Part shown: in pieces, positions 54,068 through 64,000 of the stretch
Layout: each line of letters starts with the position of its first letter
How positions within the stretch are numbered: the first letter of the stretch is position 1
From: Viridothelium virens
Lineage: Eukaryota; Ascomycota; Dothideomycetes; Trypetheliales; Trypetheliaceae
Direction: 5' to 3'
NCBI GenBank assembly: GCA_010094025.1
Contig: ML991791.1
Coordinates: 186,001-250,000 of the forward strand
Length of the DNA: 64,000 nucleotides
Notes under the pieces: generated by a model
Told to the model about the DNA's origin: nothing
Seen by the model: only the letters and a program-made list of their open reading frames with translations
The model's database searches: none
Made by a program: the position numbers and the translations under genes

Positions 54068-57000
54068 TCACTCGCCACCCTCCAACCACCCCCTCGCAAC
54101 CTCCTCCGCAACCCCCACCCTCACCAATCTCACCACCAGCTCTCCCTCCTTCCCCGGCTCCCCATACTCCTCCCCAATCCCAACCCTCCAATCCCAGCCC
54201 CTCTTCACCTTCCCCCCACTCCCCGACTCAACCAAAACCCCGCTCCCCTCGTTCGAGCTCTGGGCCCCTGTACCTCTTCCCTGACGCGACGTCTTCTCTC
54301 TCTCCCCCGAGCTCCACATACCGCTTCCGCTTCCACTCCCTCCAACCATCTCAAACTGGCTCGAGACATTCGACGCCGACTTCTTAAGCAGCAGCGCGCG
54401 CGGGGATGGCGCATCGGCGCCGGGGCTGGCGCGAGCGTGTGTGAGGGCAGCGTGGAGGCAGTCAGCGGCGTCGGCAGCAAGGCGGGAGGGCGCGGCGCGG
54501 AGGTCTTCGGTGGCGCGGAGGAGGGTGGTGAGGTGGGAGGGGGCGAGGATGCGTGGGGATTCTTTTGGGCGTGGGTTAGTAATTTGATCTTGGTGGATGG
54601 AAGACAGGAGAAAACGAAGGAAAGGAAAGGAGAGGATGGGGGCTGGGGGTGTGGGTGGGTGGGAGACTCACGGTTTATCAGAGGCAGGGCTTCGCCCAGG
54701 AGAGAGAGGAGAGCGTCGACGGGGACGACGGCGTCGGCGTCTGGGTCGTAGAGGCCGCCGCGGAGGCTGTCGCTGGCGCTGTCGATGACCGTCATGAGTT
54801 GGGCGGCAGCGGCTCGTTTGCGTGCGAGGGGTCGGTGTTCTGGGGTTTTGCCTGCTGGGAGGTTGACTTCTTCGTCTCGGAGGTCGTAGAATTTGCGCAG
54901 CGTTGCGTAGCCACTCAGGTACATGGACAGCAACTCTGCGGCCTCGTGATCGAGATTAGCTAGGGTGGCAAGTGAGTCTCGAGGCGAGCTAAGGAAATGT
55001 TTGAGACGCCAGTCGAGATCTGACTTAGGAGGGTACGCTGAAGATAGGACGAGCGAATACGCGATGAGTAGGTTGAGGACTTCTTTGATTTTAGCCCCAT
55101 TGTGCGCACGTGCGTAGTAGAGAAGGGCACTGCCGTAATTGGAGCTGGTTTCTTGCAAGTGTTCAGCGTACTTCTGGGCAACTTTCCTGGCTGGCTCATC
55201 CAGGCTGAGACGCGTGCACAGGTTCAATATTTTGTCCACCCGGTCAGAGGTGTCAAGAGACAGGCTGTCCAGTAGATCCCCGATCTTCGTATTCGCGGTC
55301 TGACGGCTGTCCACACGGCTCAAGATCTGGACAGCGAGCTCCCACCCCTCGCGCTGCGTTCTTTTATCTGAACTCCAGATATTCGGTTTTTGCGAGAGTA
55401 GACTGGAATAAAGTATGACTATATCGGTCGCTCTCCAACTGTCGGACTGTTGCTGGTCTTCTGCGTAGCTTAAGACCATCAGATCAGAATTGTCGAAGCC
55501 ATCCATCACATCGTTGGACGCCCCCTGCGCTTCTGGTAGCCATCCTGCCAAACCACCAATCTCAACGAGTGCAGATGCAAGAGTCATGGACCAGCTACTG
55601 ATGAGCTCAACCACGCATTCAACATTGTCCTCGAAGATACATGCAACACCAACGTGGATCGGGCTCGAGGTGTCCACAGTGAGTTGCGCATCTTCAGGCT
55701 CTTTCGTCACCTGCAGGTACGACGCGTACAGCCTATTCTTGTATGCTTGGAGCGGATGGATATCGACTTCGCGAGTTTGAGACCGCGCCATAGAACGTCG
55801 ACTTACTGAGAGGCTCCCTCGTGAGATCTCACCAGCCTCACCATCCCACCAAACTGTCAGGTAGATAGATGCTTCTACCCAGTCTTGAGCGGCCAACGTA
55901 ATCTCCGAGAAAGAGCCTCGCATTTGGCCGTAAAGTGCCTTCAGATTCTCATAAATCGTCCACGGCACTTTACTCTCTGCTCTTCGACTTGCAGTGCTGA
56001 GGGACAAAGCTTTTCCACGTCTTCGAGAACCGCGGATACCCGCATCCTCGTCGTCCTTATCCTGACTATCACCTTCCGCATATGCTTCTAGCTCGACCAT
56101 CTCCCGCTCGACTTGATGTCGGAAAAGCGCCCAATCTTTACCCCTAACATCCCAGTCGCCTGACACTGCCGGGCACAGCTCAAACAGCTGCACTGCCCTG
56201 GCAATGACCGCGTTAACGTTGACAAGCTGATCTCCTTGATAGCCAGCCTGATCGTATCCATCATCTAATGCGCTCTGTGCGTACCCAAAGTCGGCCTCCC
56301 TCAGCAGATTGATAACCCGAACAATTCTGCCACGTAAAGTGTTGCTGAATAAGACACCCCAGAAATCCTCGTGCGCGGTCGGGGAAGGTTGGTGCCGACT
56401 TACGTCCTCGAAGTCATTTGGGAATGGATTGTGGTATTGATTAAGCCAATCGAGCAGCGCTTTAGGAATTGGTGTCTGTCGCCCCATACCTGCCCGTCCA
56501 CGGCTGGCGTTCTGGCTTACGTTTGAGCGACCAAGGATCGACACCGAGGAATTATGAGAAGGCTGCATCGTAGGATGATGAATGTGAAGAAGGAGGCTAC
56601 CCAGATAATTGGCTTTTGTCAGCGGGAGCGCCTTCTCTTTCGGGCCGATACCACCGAGGACACTATCTGTAGAAACAAGGCTTTTCCAATCAAAGCTCAA
56701 ATCTTTGATCAGTCTCAAGATCTCCTCGTGTTGACTACTGTTATTTTTTTGAGCCAGGTGGTAAATACGACCAATAATGTTCTCGGTCTTTAGTATCAAA
56801 TCGTCCGATTCATGTAGAGTGGGTGCCTTGGCTCTTGCCGCCATAGATTTCGCGATCCCTATCATTGCCGATTGCTCGGTCATCATGGCCTTTTCCCCCG
56901 AGCGTACAAGACCGTTGCTCTTTGGCTCTCCGCGACTGGACCGTTTCAGCCCTCTCGGGGCTCCAGCAGACCCTGTTGGGCTATCGAACAGCCGGCTATT

Positions 57001-57411
57001 TGTCACGTCTTCATCTTCGTCTCCATCTGCATTTTGTTCGTCGTCGTCCGTCTCCTGAAAAGGGCTACTGTTCGGTACTGTGAATGCAGAACTTTCCATT
57101 ATCGCTCTTCCAGGCGTGCCATTTTTGGTTCTTGCATGAGGTGCGGGTGCATTCGAATATGATGAATTCTTGGGGGAGCTTTCAAAATCCGTCCGCGAGA
57201 GTCCAAAGGGTTCTTTCGCTGACGACTGCCCAAAGTTTAATTGCGAACTGCCAAACACCGAGGATGGAGGAGGACCCCGTGGTGTAAAAGAAGCACCCGT
57301 ATACGAGCTTGGTGGAGGACCGGCTGGAGTGGTCGACGGCTCTGCAACATCATTGCGCCGCCTTTTGTCAGGCGTTGCGGGCGGGCTAGAGGATTGAGGT
57401 GCGGTAAACAT
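54068..57411 (-). CDS. NUP85: Nup85-like nucleoporin
   Basis: Two exons, 57411-54672 and 54561-54068, across a 110-nt intron (donor GTGAGT, branch ACTAAC, acceptor CAAAAG) give 1077 residues; without splicing the C-terminus would be read in the wrong frame. A disordered Pro/Ser-rich N-terminus with FGSSQ/FGQSS repeats-like pieces and an acidic patch precedes a long alpha-helical body. Segments such as LLDWLNQYHNPFPNDFED, LFSNTLRGRIVRVINLLREADF and CTRLSLDEPARKVAQKYAEHL, YGSALLYYARA resemble the Nup85 helical solenoid of the Nup84/Nup107 Y-complex. It would be a scaffold nucleoporin on the nuclear envelope. Another Y-complex member is the main alternative. Confidence 0.72.
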
Positions 57412-58040
57412 GTCTGTCGGGTCCTTGGTAACGAGAAAGGGGGGTTCGGTAGGTACTAGGAGGTATCTAGAGATGCGGATTTGCTCATTGAGCCTGACTC
57501 GGGGGAGAAAGATCTATAGATTAGGAGACCGAAATCATAAGTCAGTAGAGCAGCCTTTCACCATTCAATTCACAGACACAGACCTCGCTTGTAAACACGC
57601 GATAGTGAGGTTCGCGGCATTGGACGTGTTTTCCCACATTCTGCCGGCCGCTTTCCTCACCGCCTTTACTCTACTTTCCGTACTCTACTCTACTCTATCC
57701 GTAATCCACTTCATCCAATAGCTTGCGGAGGAGCGAGGGAACACCCGCGGACTAACATCCCAATCTCCACGCCCCTTCCGCAGACTTTTCTCTCCAAAAG
57801 AAGTCGGTACAATTAGAAGCACTAGCATATGTGGGCCGTTTTCATTTGCTGCTTGCCGCTTTCTCAGGTCGCGTCCTGTAGCGACGATCGTGCACTCTCT
57901 CGTGCTTAGGCATGGTGCGAAGATAGATGTGGGGAGTTGTTGTCTCTGCACGTAAACTACGGTAACTTCATGTATGATCTACCCTCGATACAAGACCAAG
58001 GATTCTCACATTTGCCTTGACAAACAACACAGATACCATC
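57412..58040. promoter_or_regulatory. divergent promoter region
   Basis: 630 bp between the divergent nucleoporin (minus) and GNAT (plus) genes. No coding frame recognised; the stretch near 57680-57710 is pyrimidine-rich. Confidence 0.4.
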
Positions 58041-58766
58041 ATGGTTCTACCGTCATCATTTGAACTTGCTCCTGCGGAACGCAAGGATATCCCCATGCTC
58101 GCGCGCATTCACGTCATTGCCTGCCTACCTGATAATGCTTTTGCACTGTACTTTGCTACTGCAGCCAAATTTGAGAAGTGTGTGACTGTGATGCTTGAAG
58201 AGCAAGTGGGAGATTCAACATGGCGCCACATTAAGGCAGTGGACAAGAAGACTAGGGTCCTAGCTGCTTGGGCGTCTTGGAATTTGCCAACTGAACATCA
58301 GATCCGAGAGCGCGATGAGAAATCTGCAGCCAAGAAGATCGAGGCGGAAAGTGGTAGAGCCAAGGGGGAGTTCAACTTTCCCCCGGGACTACCTTCATAC
58401 GTACAGGAGGATACCGACAGATGGCTTGAGAGGTCGACGCGTGGAAAGAGGCACTTACTCTGCAAAGCACTGTTCACTGATCCTCTCTTCCAACGACAGG
58501 GTATGGGTAATGCTTTAGTTCAATGGGGCAACCGACTGGCTGATGAACTGGCCCTACCCATCTTTCTTCAGGGATCTCCTTTTGGCTATCCAATCTACAA
58601 AAAGCACGGTTTCGAGACAGTTCAACATTTGGACGTTGACTTAAGAGAGTGGGCTCCAGATGCGAAAAATAATGATAAGGGATACGGAATATACAGACTT
58701 CGGTACATGCTCAGGCTTTCCCTTACATTACCCCCCAACGATACATCCACTTTGCCTAGCACCTAA
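58041..58766 (+). CDS. GNAT family N-acetyltransferase
   Basis: Single exon, 241 residues from the ATG at 58041; the in-frame codon at 58017 is TTG. The start FELAPAERKDIPMLARIH is the usual GNAT beta1-alpha1, and the acetyl-CoA-binding motif A is LFTDPLFQRQGMGNALVQWG (about residues 150-170), followed by FLQGSPFGYPIYKKHGFETV, the motif B/C region. The middle RDEKSAAKKIEAESGRAKGE insertion is common in fungal cytosolic GNATs of this type. The acetyl acceptor is unknown. Confidence 0.85.
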   Translation: MVLPSSFELAPAERKDIPMLARIHVIACLPDNAFALYFATAAKFEKCVTVMLEEQVGDSTWRHIKAVDKKTRVLAAWASWNLPTEHQIRERDEKSAAKKIEAESGRAKGEFNFPPGLPSYVQEDTDRWLERSTRGKRHLLCKALFTDPLFQRQGMGNALVQWGNRLADELALPIFLQGSPFGYPIYKKHGFETVQHLDVDLREWAPDAKNNDKGYGIYRLRYMLRLSLTLPPNDTSTLPST

Positions 58767-60132
58767 TCAGCGGAGGATAGAGCTCGGATACTCATACTCC
58801 TTAACAGGCTGACAAGGGCTTCCAGAGTCTGCATTGCTGTATGCTTTCTATAGCGCAATTGATAACTGAAGCCAACAGACTATACGCCGACCATGAAGGA
58901 CACCTGGATCAGTGATCTCTGCCTTTTGGCTTGGAATCTTCCCATAGAATGCTCTCCACTCCTGCGTCCAATGGCGTACAAGAGAGAACACCGCAGCCAG
59001 GCAGGTTCGATGCCAAAATCCGAAGCAGCTGCCGACATGGAGTTGTTGAATCCAAAAAACTCGAACTGTCATAAAGCAGGTCGAAAATCCGTCACGCAAT
59101 GCATGTAGTCACCTTGTCATTGCAGTGGATGACCTAGGTATAAGACTGTTCCCAACGGTCATGGGTCTGCCAAGCAAAGATACTGAAAGAAAAACAGAGT
59201 AAATGACTTGATGTCCCAAAGCCATTTCTCTCATGTTCAGGCAATATTATTAATTCAGAAAATTTCCGTAAATTCCTGTAATATTGACGTCGTGAGTGTA
59301 AGGGGAAAATACAAAGATGTGATAAAGGAGGGTGGCAATTATCAAAGCGAATGTATCTTGCTTGTTGGTGTGGGATGCTCTTCTAACAGTTAGCAGATCA
59401 CAGTGCCTCTACTTTACGTTTAGTTTGGCGCTCTCCTATTGTTTATATCTGTTGGAGCGGGGTGTTTTTATTATGTTAATGACCGAGAACCCCTGCGCAT
59501 GTCTGTGCCGATCGGTATTCAGCAATTGTCATACTTTGTGTCTATACTCTATGTAGATATATATATCTTACCGCGGTCGGGGGGCTCCTGAACTAGTAAT
59601 TAATACCATGTTATCTCAATTTTACTGTCATGACCTTATCGGTCCATGTCAAGGCGGCGTGAATATGGGCCAACAAGGTCATAATAGTAAAATCGAGATA
59701 ACATTGTATTAATTACCAGTTGAGGAAAACCCCAACCGCGGTAAGGTATATAGACTATCTGCTGGTCACAAAAGTAGGCTTCTGGACATAGTTGGATAAG
59801 CTTTGAAGTCATCATGCAGGCGTATCTCGTAGGATAAGTTATTCGATGCCGATGTCAATGCCTTCCATTTTAAGTTTCTGACTCGAGATCGAATATATTC
59901 CACCAGATTTTGCATCATGGACCTGGTCCCTACAGGGGCCATTTATATCAATAATGCAACAAGAAGCCAGAGCGCCAACCCTTGCTCTCAGCTCGAGAAT
60001 ACAATCAAGCCGTGATTGAATGAAGTAAATCGAACTCTGAACTCCCCGCGCCAAGCCTACAGGTTAATCATATACTCTAATGTCCAGCAAGGGGCAGCTA
60101 TAAGAGACGTTGGCTCAGGATTGTTTACAACG
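58767..60132. other. 1.4-kb intergenic, contains MITE copy 2
   Basis: Between the GNAT gene and the 3' end of the peroxidase gene. Apart from the element at 59566-59746 I see only short motif-free frames. Confidence 0.45.
59566..59746. mobile_element. foldback MITE, copy 2
   Basis: A 181-bp element with ends TCTTACCGCGG and CCGCGGTAAGG, flanked by TA at 59564-59565 and 59747-59748. It shares with the copy at 27643-27822 the blocks ACTAGTAATT, ATGTTAT, ACTGT-ATGACCTT, GGTCCATGT, AACATTGTATTAA and ACCAGTTGAGGAA in the same order, with scattered substitutions. No coding capacity. Confidence 0.8.
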
Positions 60133-61255
60133 TCAGCGGGTGTCATTATCGGTAGCTGGAATATCGCCGATCGGTACATTGCCGTCCTTTTTCTCATCAT
60201 AGAGACCGAGGACTTTCTCCTTAAGCTGATGGGGATGCCAGAAATCTTTAAGGTTGACGTTATGAAGCAGATCCTTGAAGCCCATAGCATTGCCAATGCC
60301 GATCTGACGGATCTCGTCACCCTTGCCGGGGTTTGCCCAGAAAAGCTCAGGCACCATTGTATTGACAGTAGTCCCAGTAATAGAATTTGGAGGATGTGCG
60401 GTGAAGTTATCGGGGAATCTTTCCTTCTCTTTTGAGCAAGTCAGCAAATGCGTGTCTCTTCTCTGCATGATGATCAAGGAGAGGGAGAGAATTGAGGAAG
60501 ACCAACCGAAAAGCAGCTTCATATCCGCAACACTGACTTCTCCGCTCTCGACATCTTTAGCGAGTACCTGCGTCCACATTGCTTGCTCGCCATAGCGAAG
60601 GATAGCCGTCTTTAGACGATACTCATCCTTGAAATCCTTATTCCTCGCCTTCGAGTCCTGATAGCGTACATTCATGGCCTTTGCAATGAGGTCGATGCTC
60701 GTCTTCTCCTTGCCCTCGAACACATCCAGCACCTGGCTCCAGACCTTCGGAGAAAATTCGACATGGTTTCCGAGCGCAGCGTCTTCTCGACTCATGCTTG
60801 CATCGTGCTCAACGAAGTCATGGAAGTCAAGATCATTCAAGTTGAACCACTCGCCTTCTTTTGTGAATCCGGGTGTGTTGTCCCAGGGGATCGTAGCCTT
60901 GTCATTTTCTCGCGCGTACTGACCAGCCATGACAGCGCCGCTGGCCAGAAGATTCTGTAGTTGCGAGTCGATCCCGAGCTTACCCATGGCGTCCATTACA
61001 GCTTGTTTTGTGATAAAAGAGCCATTAGAATGAATCATGCCGTGGTTTCGGAAAGCGTTCACGATTGGGCATGGTGAATCAACTAGAAACTTGGAATAAG
61101 CATCTTCAGATACGATTTGGTACTAGCCATTGATTACCAGCATTGTGAGCAGGCCCTCTGTAAGGTGGTATTGAGGAAGTATCTCGAGGCATCTGACTGG
61201 GATGAGCTAAAGAAAGTAGAGGTAGAGCTGGAGAAATCAGTAAAGAAAACCTCAT
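60133..61255 (-). CDS. secreted heme-thiolate peroxidase (chloroperoxidase/UPO family)
   Basis: Three exons, 61255-61138, 61082-60507 and 60428-60133, across 55- and 78-nt introns, give 329 residues. The start MRFSLLISPALPLLSLAHPS looks like a signal peptide. The heme-ligand motif is SPCPIVNAFRNHG (Cys44), and the distal motif is FVEHDASMSRED with E131-H132-D133, the PCP...EHD arrangement of chloroperoxidase and short unspecific peroxygenases. The tail segments LLFEKERFPDNF and ELFWANPGKG follow. These extracellular enzymes use H2O2 to halogenate, oxidise or oxygenate organic substrates. Small fungal genomes can carry several copies; natural substrate unknown. Confidence 0.88.
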
Positions 61256-62565
61256 GATGAGAACACACAGCCCACTGTGCAAGAAAAAAAGTATTGAGAA
61301 AAGATAGATGAGCGAATTGAATGCACACAGGTACTGGTAGAACAGAGTGCTGTGAAGAATAACTCGCAAGAGATTAGGGCGACGTCGTCGGACTTCTGAC
61401 TAGGTAGATCAAAAGCTCCATTGTACTTCTATCAATGATGACATAGCTTTAGGAGAATGCTTTGTGGAAAAGAAGACCCAACAAGAATTCCGGATTCGTT
61501 CCAACAATGATATTCGCATGTAACTTAAGTTATGCTCGAGAGAAGACGCTCTTTTGACCTTTTCCGCCCTTTTAGGGCGATAATTGTGTCACAGTACACT
61601 CTAGTCATATTTTTCGCCATACGCTGGATATATTCAGAGAGCGAAAGAGCAATGGGTGACTGACCGTTGCGATTGGAGTAGTTTTTTGTTTGACGACGCT
61701 TGAGAGGTTACAGTAGTATCTTGGTGAACGATTGGAAGTTCCGAAAATAGAGTTTGGCTAAACTTAACTCAGGTCAGCTGGTCTGAGTCGCTTAAGTTAG
61801 CCGAATTCCCTTGCATGAAAATCTGTCAAGATCTCCGCCCATCACGTCTCTGGCTGGGCCTAGGCGTTCCACTCGTGGGTCTCCTCTGTTCCTTCTAGGC
61901 AACCTTCATGTTACAGCACGGCAGATTGTCTAGTATTTAGACTTCTGTCTTTCAGAAATTCACCTCGTGTTCAAAATGAGGCCGCGAGAGGAGCGTCCTC
62001 CCCTCGGGGGGTGCCAAAATCTGGCTATCTAGAAGATAAGGCACGGATCCCTCGTCCTGATAACAATGCCAGTAGTCACAGATCAAGAGATTAGAGAGAC
62101 GCAACTGAATTCGTTCTCATCACCCCATTCATAATCCTCATGACTACCTAGGTAGGTAGATATCTAAGGTATCGGATCGCGTCAATGACACGTCGCTATC
62201 TCTCTCCTCCACTTTTCTAGCTTTGACCCCGCTAGCATTAGAGTAACTCATGACCCCACCAATGCATTTCCTCCACGCCCTATCGAACACTCTTTTGGAT
62301 ACAGCTTGTACACAAGTCCAACCGAACACGCCCTATCGATACTCTTCTTTTCCCACTTCATAACTGTACAAGATTCCAGTCCGCTTCATCTGACATAGGT
62401 CCTGATCGAATTGCATATATCCTTCTCCTCAATCCCATTCCCAAACTATCAACATTTCATTTCTAGAAGCCTTCACTCGCATACTCTCGTCCCCCGATCC
62501 TCGACCACTACGAATCGCGCCCACCTCGCACTCTACGACACGACCCTCCCCACCCCTCCTCCAAA
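61256..62565. promoter_or_regulatory. divergent intergenic region
   Basis: 1.3 kb between the divergent peroxidase (minus) and FAD oxidase (plus) starts. No gene recognised. The last 150 bp before the oxidase ATG are strongly C/T-rich. Confidence 0.4.
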
Positions 62566-63939
62566 ATGCCTCCTCCCAACCCCCCTTCCGACCCCCCAAT
62601 CCCCTCCTCAATCCTCATCCTCGGCGCCGGCGTCTTCGGCCTCTCGACCGCCCTCTCCCTCTCGCACCACCCCTCCTTCCGCAGCACGCGCCTCACACTC
62701 GTCGACCGCTTCGCGACCCCTCACGCCGCCACATCCAGCGTCGACTCCTCGCGCCTCGTCCGCGCCGACTACGCCGATCCAGCCTACGCCGCACTCGGCG
62801 CCGCGGCGAACGCGTTCTGGAAGGGGTCGGAGTGGGGCGCGGACGGGCGGTATCGGCAGTCGGGGCTGTGTTTGCTGGCGGAGAAGGGAGGGGGGCGCGG
62901 AGAGGGGTATGTGAGGGGGAGCTTGGAGAATGTGACGAGGGGGAAGAGGGAGAGGGAGAGGGAGAGGGAGGGAGAGGGGGTGAGGGTATTGGATGGGAGG
63001 GAGGAGGTAAGGAGGTTTTATGAGGGGTCGTTGGGGGGGGATGTCGGGGAATGGGGGTATGTGAATTGGGAGAGTGGGTGGGTAGATGCGGAAAAGGTGA
63101 TGAGGTGGGCTAGGAAGCGGGTGGAGGATGAGGGGAGGGTGGAATGTTTGACGGGGGAGGTGACGGAGTTGTTGTATACGGGGGATGGAGCAAGGATGTT
63201 GGGTGCGAAGCTGGCGTCGGGGGAGGAGGTGCGGGCTGAACTGACGGTGGTGGCGATGGGGGCGTGGAGTGGAAGAGTCGTAGATTTGAGGGGAAGAGCA
63301 AGCGCGACGGGGCAGATACTGGCGTATGTGGACTTGAACGAAGAACAACAGCGGAAATTTGCGAACGTGCCGGTCCCGTTGAATCTGACACGAGGGATGT
63401 TTGTCGTACCGTCGAGTCAAGGCCATCTGAAGATCGCAAGACATGGGTTCGGCTATGCGAACCCGGTACGAATACCACATCCAGATCCGAGGAAGAGAAG
63501 GCAGGCTGATGGGATTACCGTAAGCTTGCCGAGAACGACGATAGAGGATCCGGGTTTCTGGGCGCCAAGAGAAGCTGAGCAAGCATGTAGAGAGACGTTG
63601 AGACGCATGGTACCCGAATTGGCGGAAAGACCATTTTCGAAAACGAGGTTGTGCTGGTATTGTGACACACCGAAAGGCGACTACCTGATCACATACCATC
63701 CAGATTTTGAAGGGTTGTTCTTGGCTACCGGCGGCTCTGGACATGGATTCAAAATGTTACCAGTGCTGGGCGACAAGATAGTCGACTGTGTACTGAGACA
63801 GCCACCAGAGGAATTCAAGCACAAGTGGTGCTGGTCAGACTCGCAACCAGAAGATTTCCTGTGGACAGATGATGCGAGTCGAGGAGGTCCCCAAGGGATG
63901 ATACTTGATGCAGAAATGAAGAAAGGTAGTAAGCTGTGA
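62566..63939 (+). CDS. FAD-dependent amine/amino-acid oxidase (sarcosine/fructosyl-amine oxidase-like)
   Basis: Single exon, 457 residues. The FAD-binding beta-alpha-beta is SSILILGAGVFGLSTALSL with the later LTLVDRF strand. Further landmarks are SSVDSSRLVRADYADPAY, MGAWSGRVVDL, KTRLCWYCDTPKGDYLI (a Cys at the usual 8-alpha-S-cysteinyl flavin site) and the C-terminal GGSGHGFKMLPVLGDKIVD. This is the pattern of monomeric sarcosine oxidase, L-saccharopine/pipecolate oxidase and fructosyl-amino-acid oxidases; substrate cannot be chosen. Between about residues 105 and 150 the protein has a Gly/Arg/Glu-rich insertion with an RERERERE run encoded by a GA-rich repeat. Confidence 0.87.
   Translation: MPPPNPPSDPPIPSSILILGAGVFGLSTALSLSHHPSFRSTRLTLVDRFATPHAATSSVDSSRLVRADYADPAYAALGAAANAFWKGSEWGADGRYRQSGLCLLAEKGGGRGEGYVRGSLENVTRGKREREREREGEGVRVLDGREEVRRFYEGSLGGDVGEWGYVNWESGWVDAEKVMRWARKRVEDEGRVECLTGEVTELLYTGDGARMLGAKLASGEEVRAELTVVAMGAWSGRVVDLRGRASATGQILAYVDLNEEQQRKFANVPVPLNLTRGMFVVPSSQGHLKIARHGFGYANPVRIPHPDPRKRRQADGITVSLPRTTIEDPGFWAPREAEQACRETLRRMVPELAERPFSKTRLCWYCDTPKGDYLITYHPDFEGLFLATGGSGHGFKMLPVLGDKIVDCVLRQPPEEFKHKWCWSDSQPEDFLWTDDASRGGPQGMILDAEMKKGSKL
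62935..62985 (+). repeat. purine-rich (GAGAGG)n tract inside the oxidase gene
   Basis: About 50 bp of almost pure G and A made of near-identical GAGAGG units within the coding region. It encodes alternating Arg-Glu residues and sits in a larger G-rich block (about 62880-63060) on the plus strand. Length polymorphism in steps of three or six bases would be expected. Confidence 0.7.
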
Positions 63940-64000
63940 GATCATGGCTGGTGTCTGTTGTTCTCTGTTTCATAGAAGCTATACATGAAGCGACGCAAGT
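63940..64000. other. window edge
   Basis: Only 61 bases remain after the oxidase stop; nothing can be said. Confidence 0.5.

Noticed and set aside
62608-63744. 378-codon minus-strand open frame opposite the FAD oxidase
   Set aside because: A His/Pro/Arg-rich shadow caused by the G-rich composition of the real gene; it has no domain features.

Overview
The window is nuclear DNA of a filamentous ascomycete (Pezizomycotina). Genes carry many 45-95 nt spliceosomal introns with GTRNGT-type donors and CTAAC/CTGAC-like branch points. Housekeeping genes are fungal orthologues (HRI1, YIP1, cytochrome c heme lyase, a Boi1/2-like SH3-SAM-PH protein, a Nup85-like nucleoporin), and there is a secondary-metabolite cluster with a fungal highly reducing polyketide synthase. 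The class (Leotiomycetes, Eurotiomycetes or other) cannot be fixed from the sequence alone. All gene models were built by reading splice junctions and checking phase; no homology search was run, so family names rest on motifs and memory of the families.

Left part (1-16.8 kb): a tRNA-Leu(AAG) with a normal anticodon-loop intron and an extra 51-nt insertion in its T-loop; an MFS transporter; a Ufd1-domain/zinc-finger protein; an F-box protein with a Cys-rich tail; HRI1; a membrane-anchored alpha/beta-hydrolase-like protein; YIP1; cytochrome c heme lyase; and a ubiquitin-conjugating enzyme. At least two of these genes need GC-AG introns.

Middle left (17-30 kb): two small multi-exon minus-strand genes that are easy to miss, one a 141-residue secreted protein and one Cys-rich protein of unknown function; then the SH3-SAM-PH polarity protein, an SP-RING (PIAS/Siz-like) protein, a 180-bp TA-flanked foldback MITE, and a Pmp3-type small membrane protein with a long basic tail.

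Metabolic cluster (about 30-50.4 kb, perhaps to 53.3 kb): SDR, secreted berberine-bridge-type FAD oxidase, Pth11/SAT4-like 7TM protein, a bZIP-basic-region plus ankyrin regulator of TOXE (bANK) type, a cytochrome P450, an alpha/beta-hydrolase resembling the fumagillin polyketide transferase, and a 16-exon, 2402-residue HR-PKS (KS-AT-DH-degenerate MT-ER-KR-ACP) without its own release domain. The hydrolase and PKS are divergent and share a 589-bp promoter region. The expected logic is that the bANK protein turns on the cluster, the PKS makes a reduced chain, the hydrolase/transferase off-loads or esterifies it, and the P450 (possibly with the FAD oxidase and SDR) oxidises the product. An uncharacterised 781-residue protein follows the PKS.

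Right part (54-64 kb): a Nup85-like nucleoporin, a GNAT acetyltransferase, a second copy of the MITE, a secreted heme-thiolate (chloroperoxidase-type) peroxidase, and an FAD-dependent amine/amino-acid oxidase containing a purine-repeat-encoded Arg-Glu tract. Stretches between genes showed no convincing coding signal by eye unless noted.
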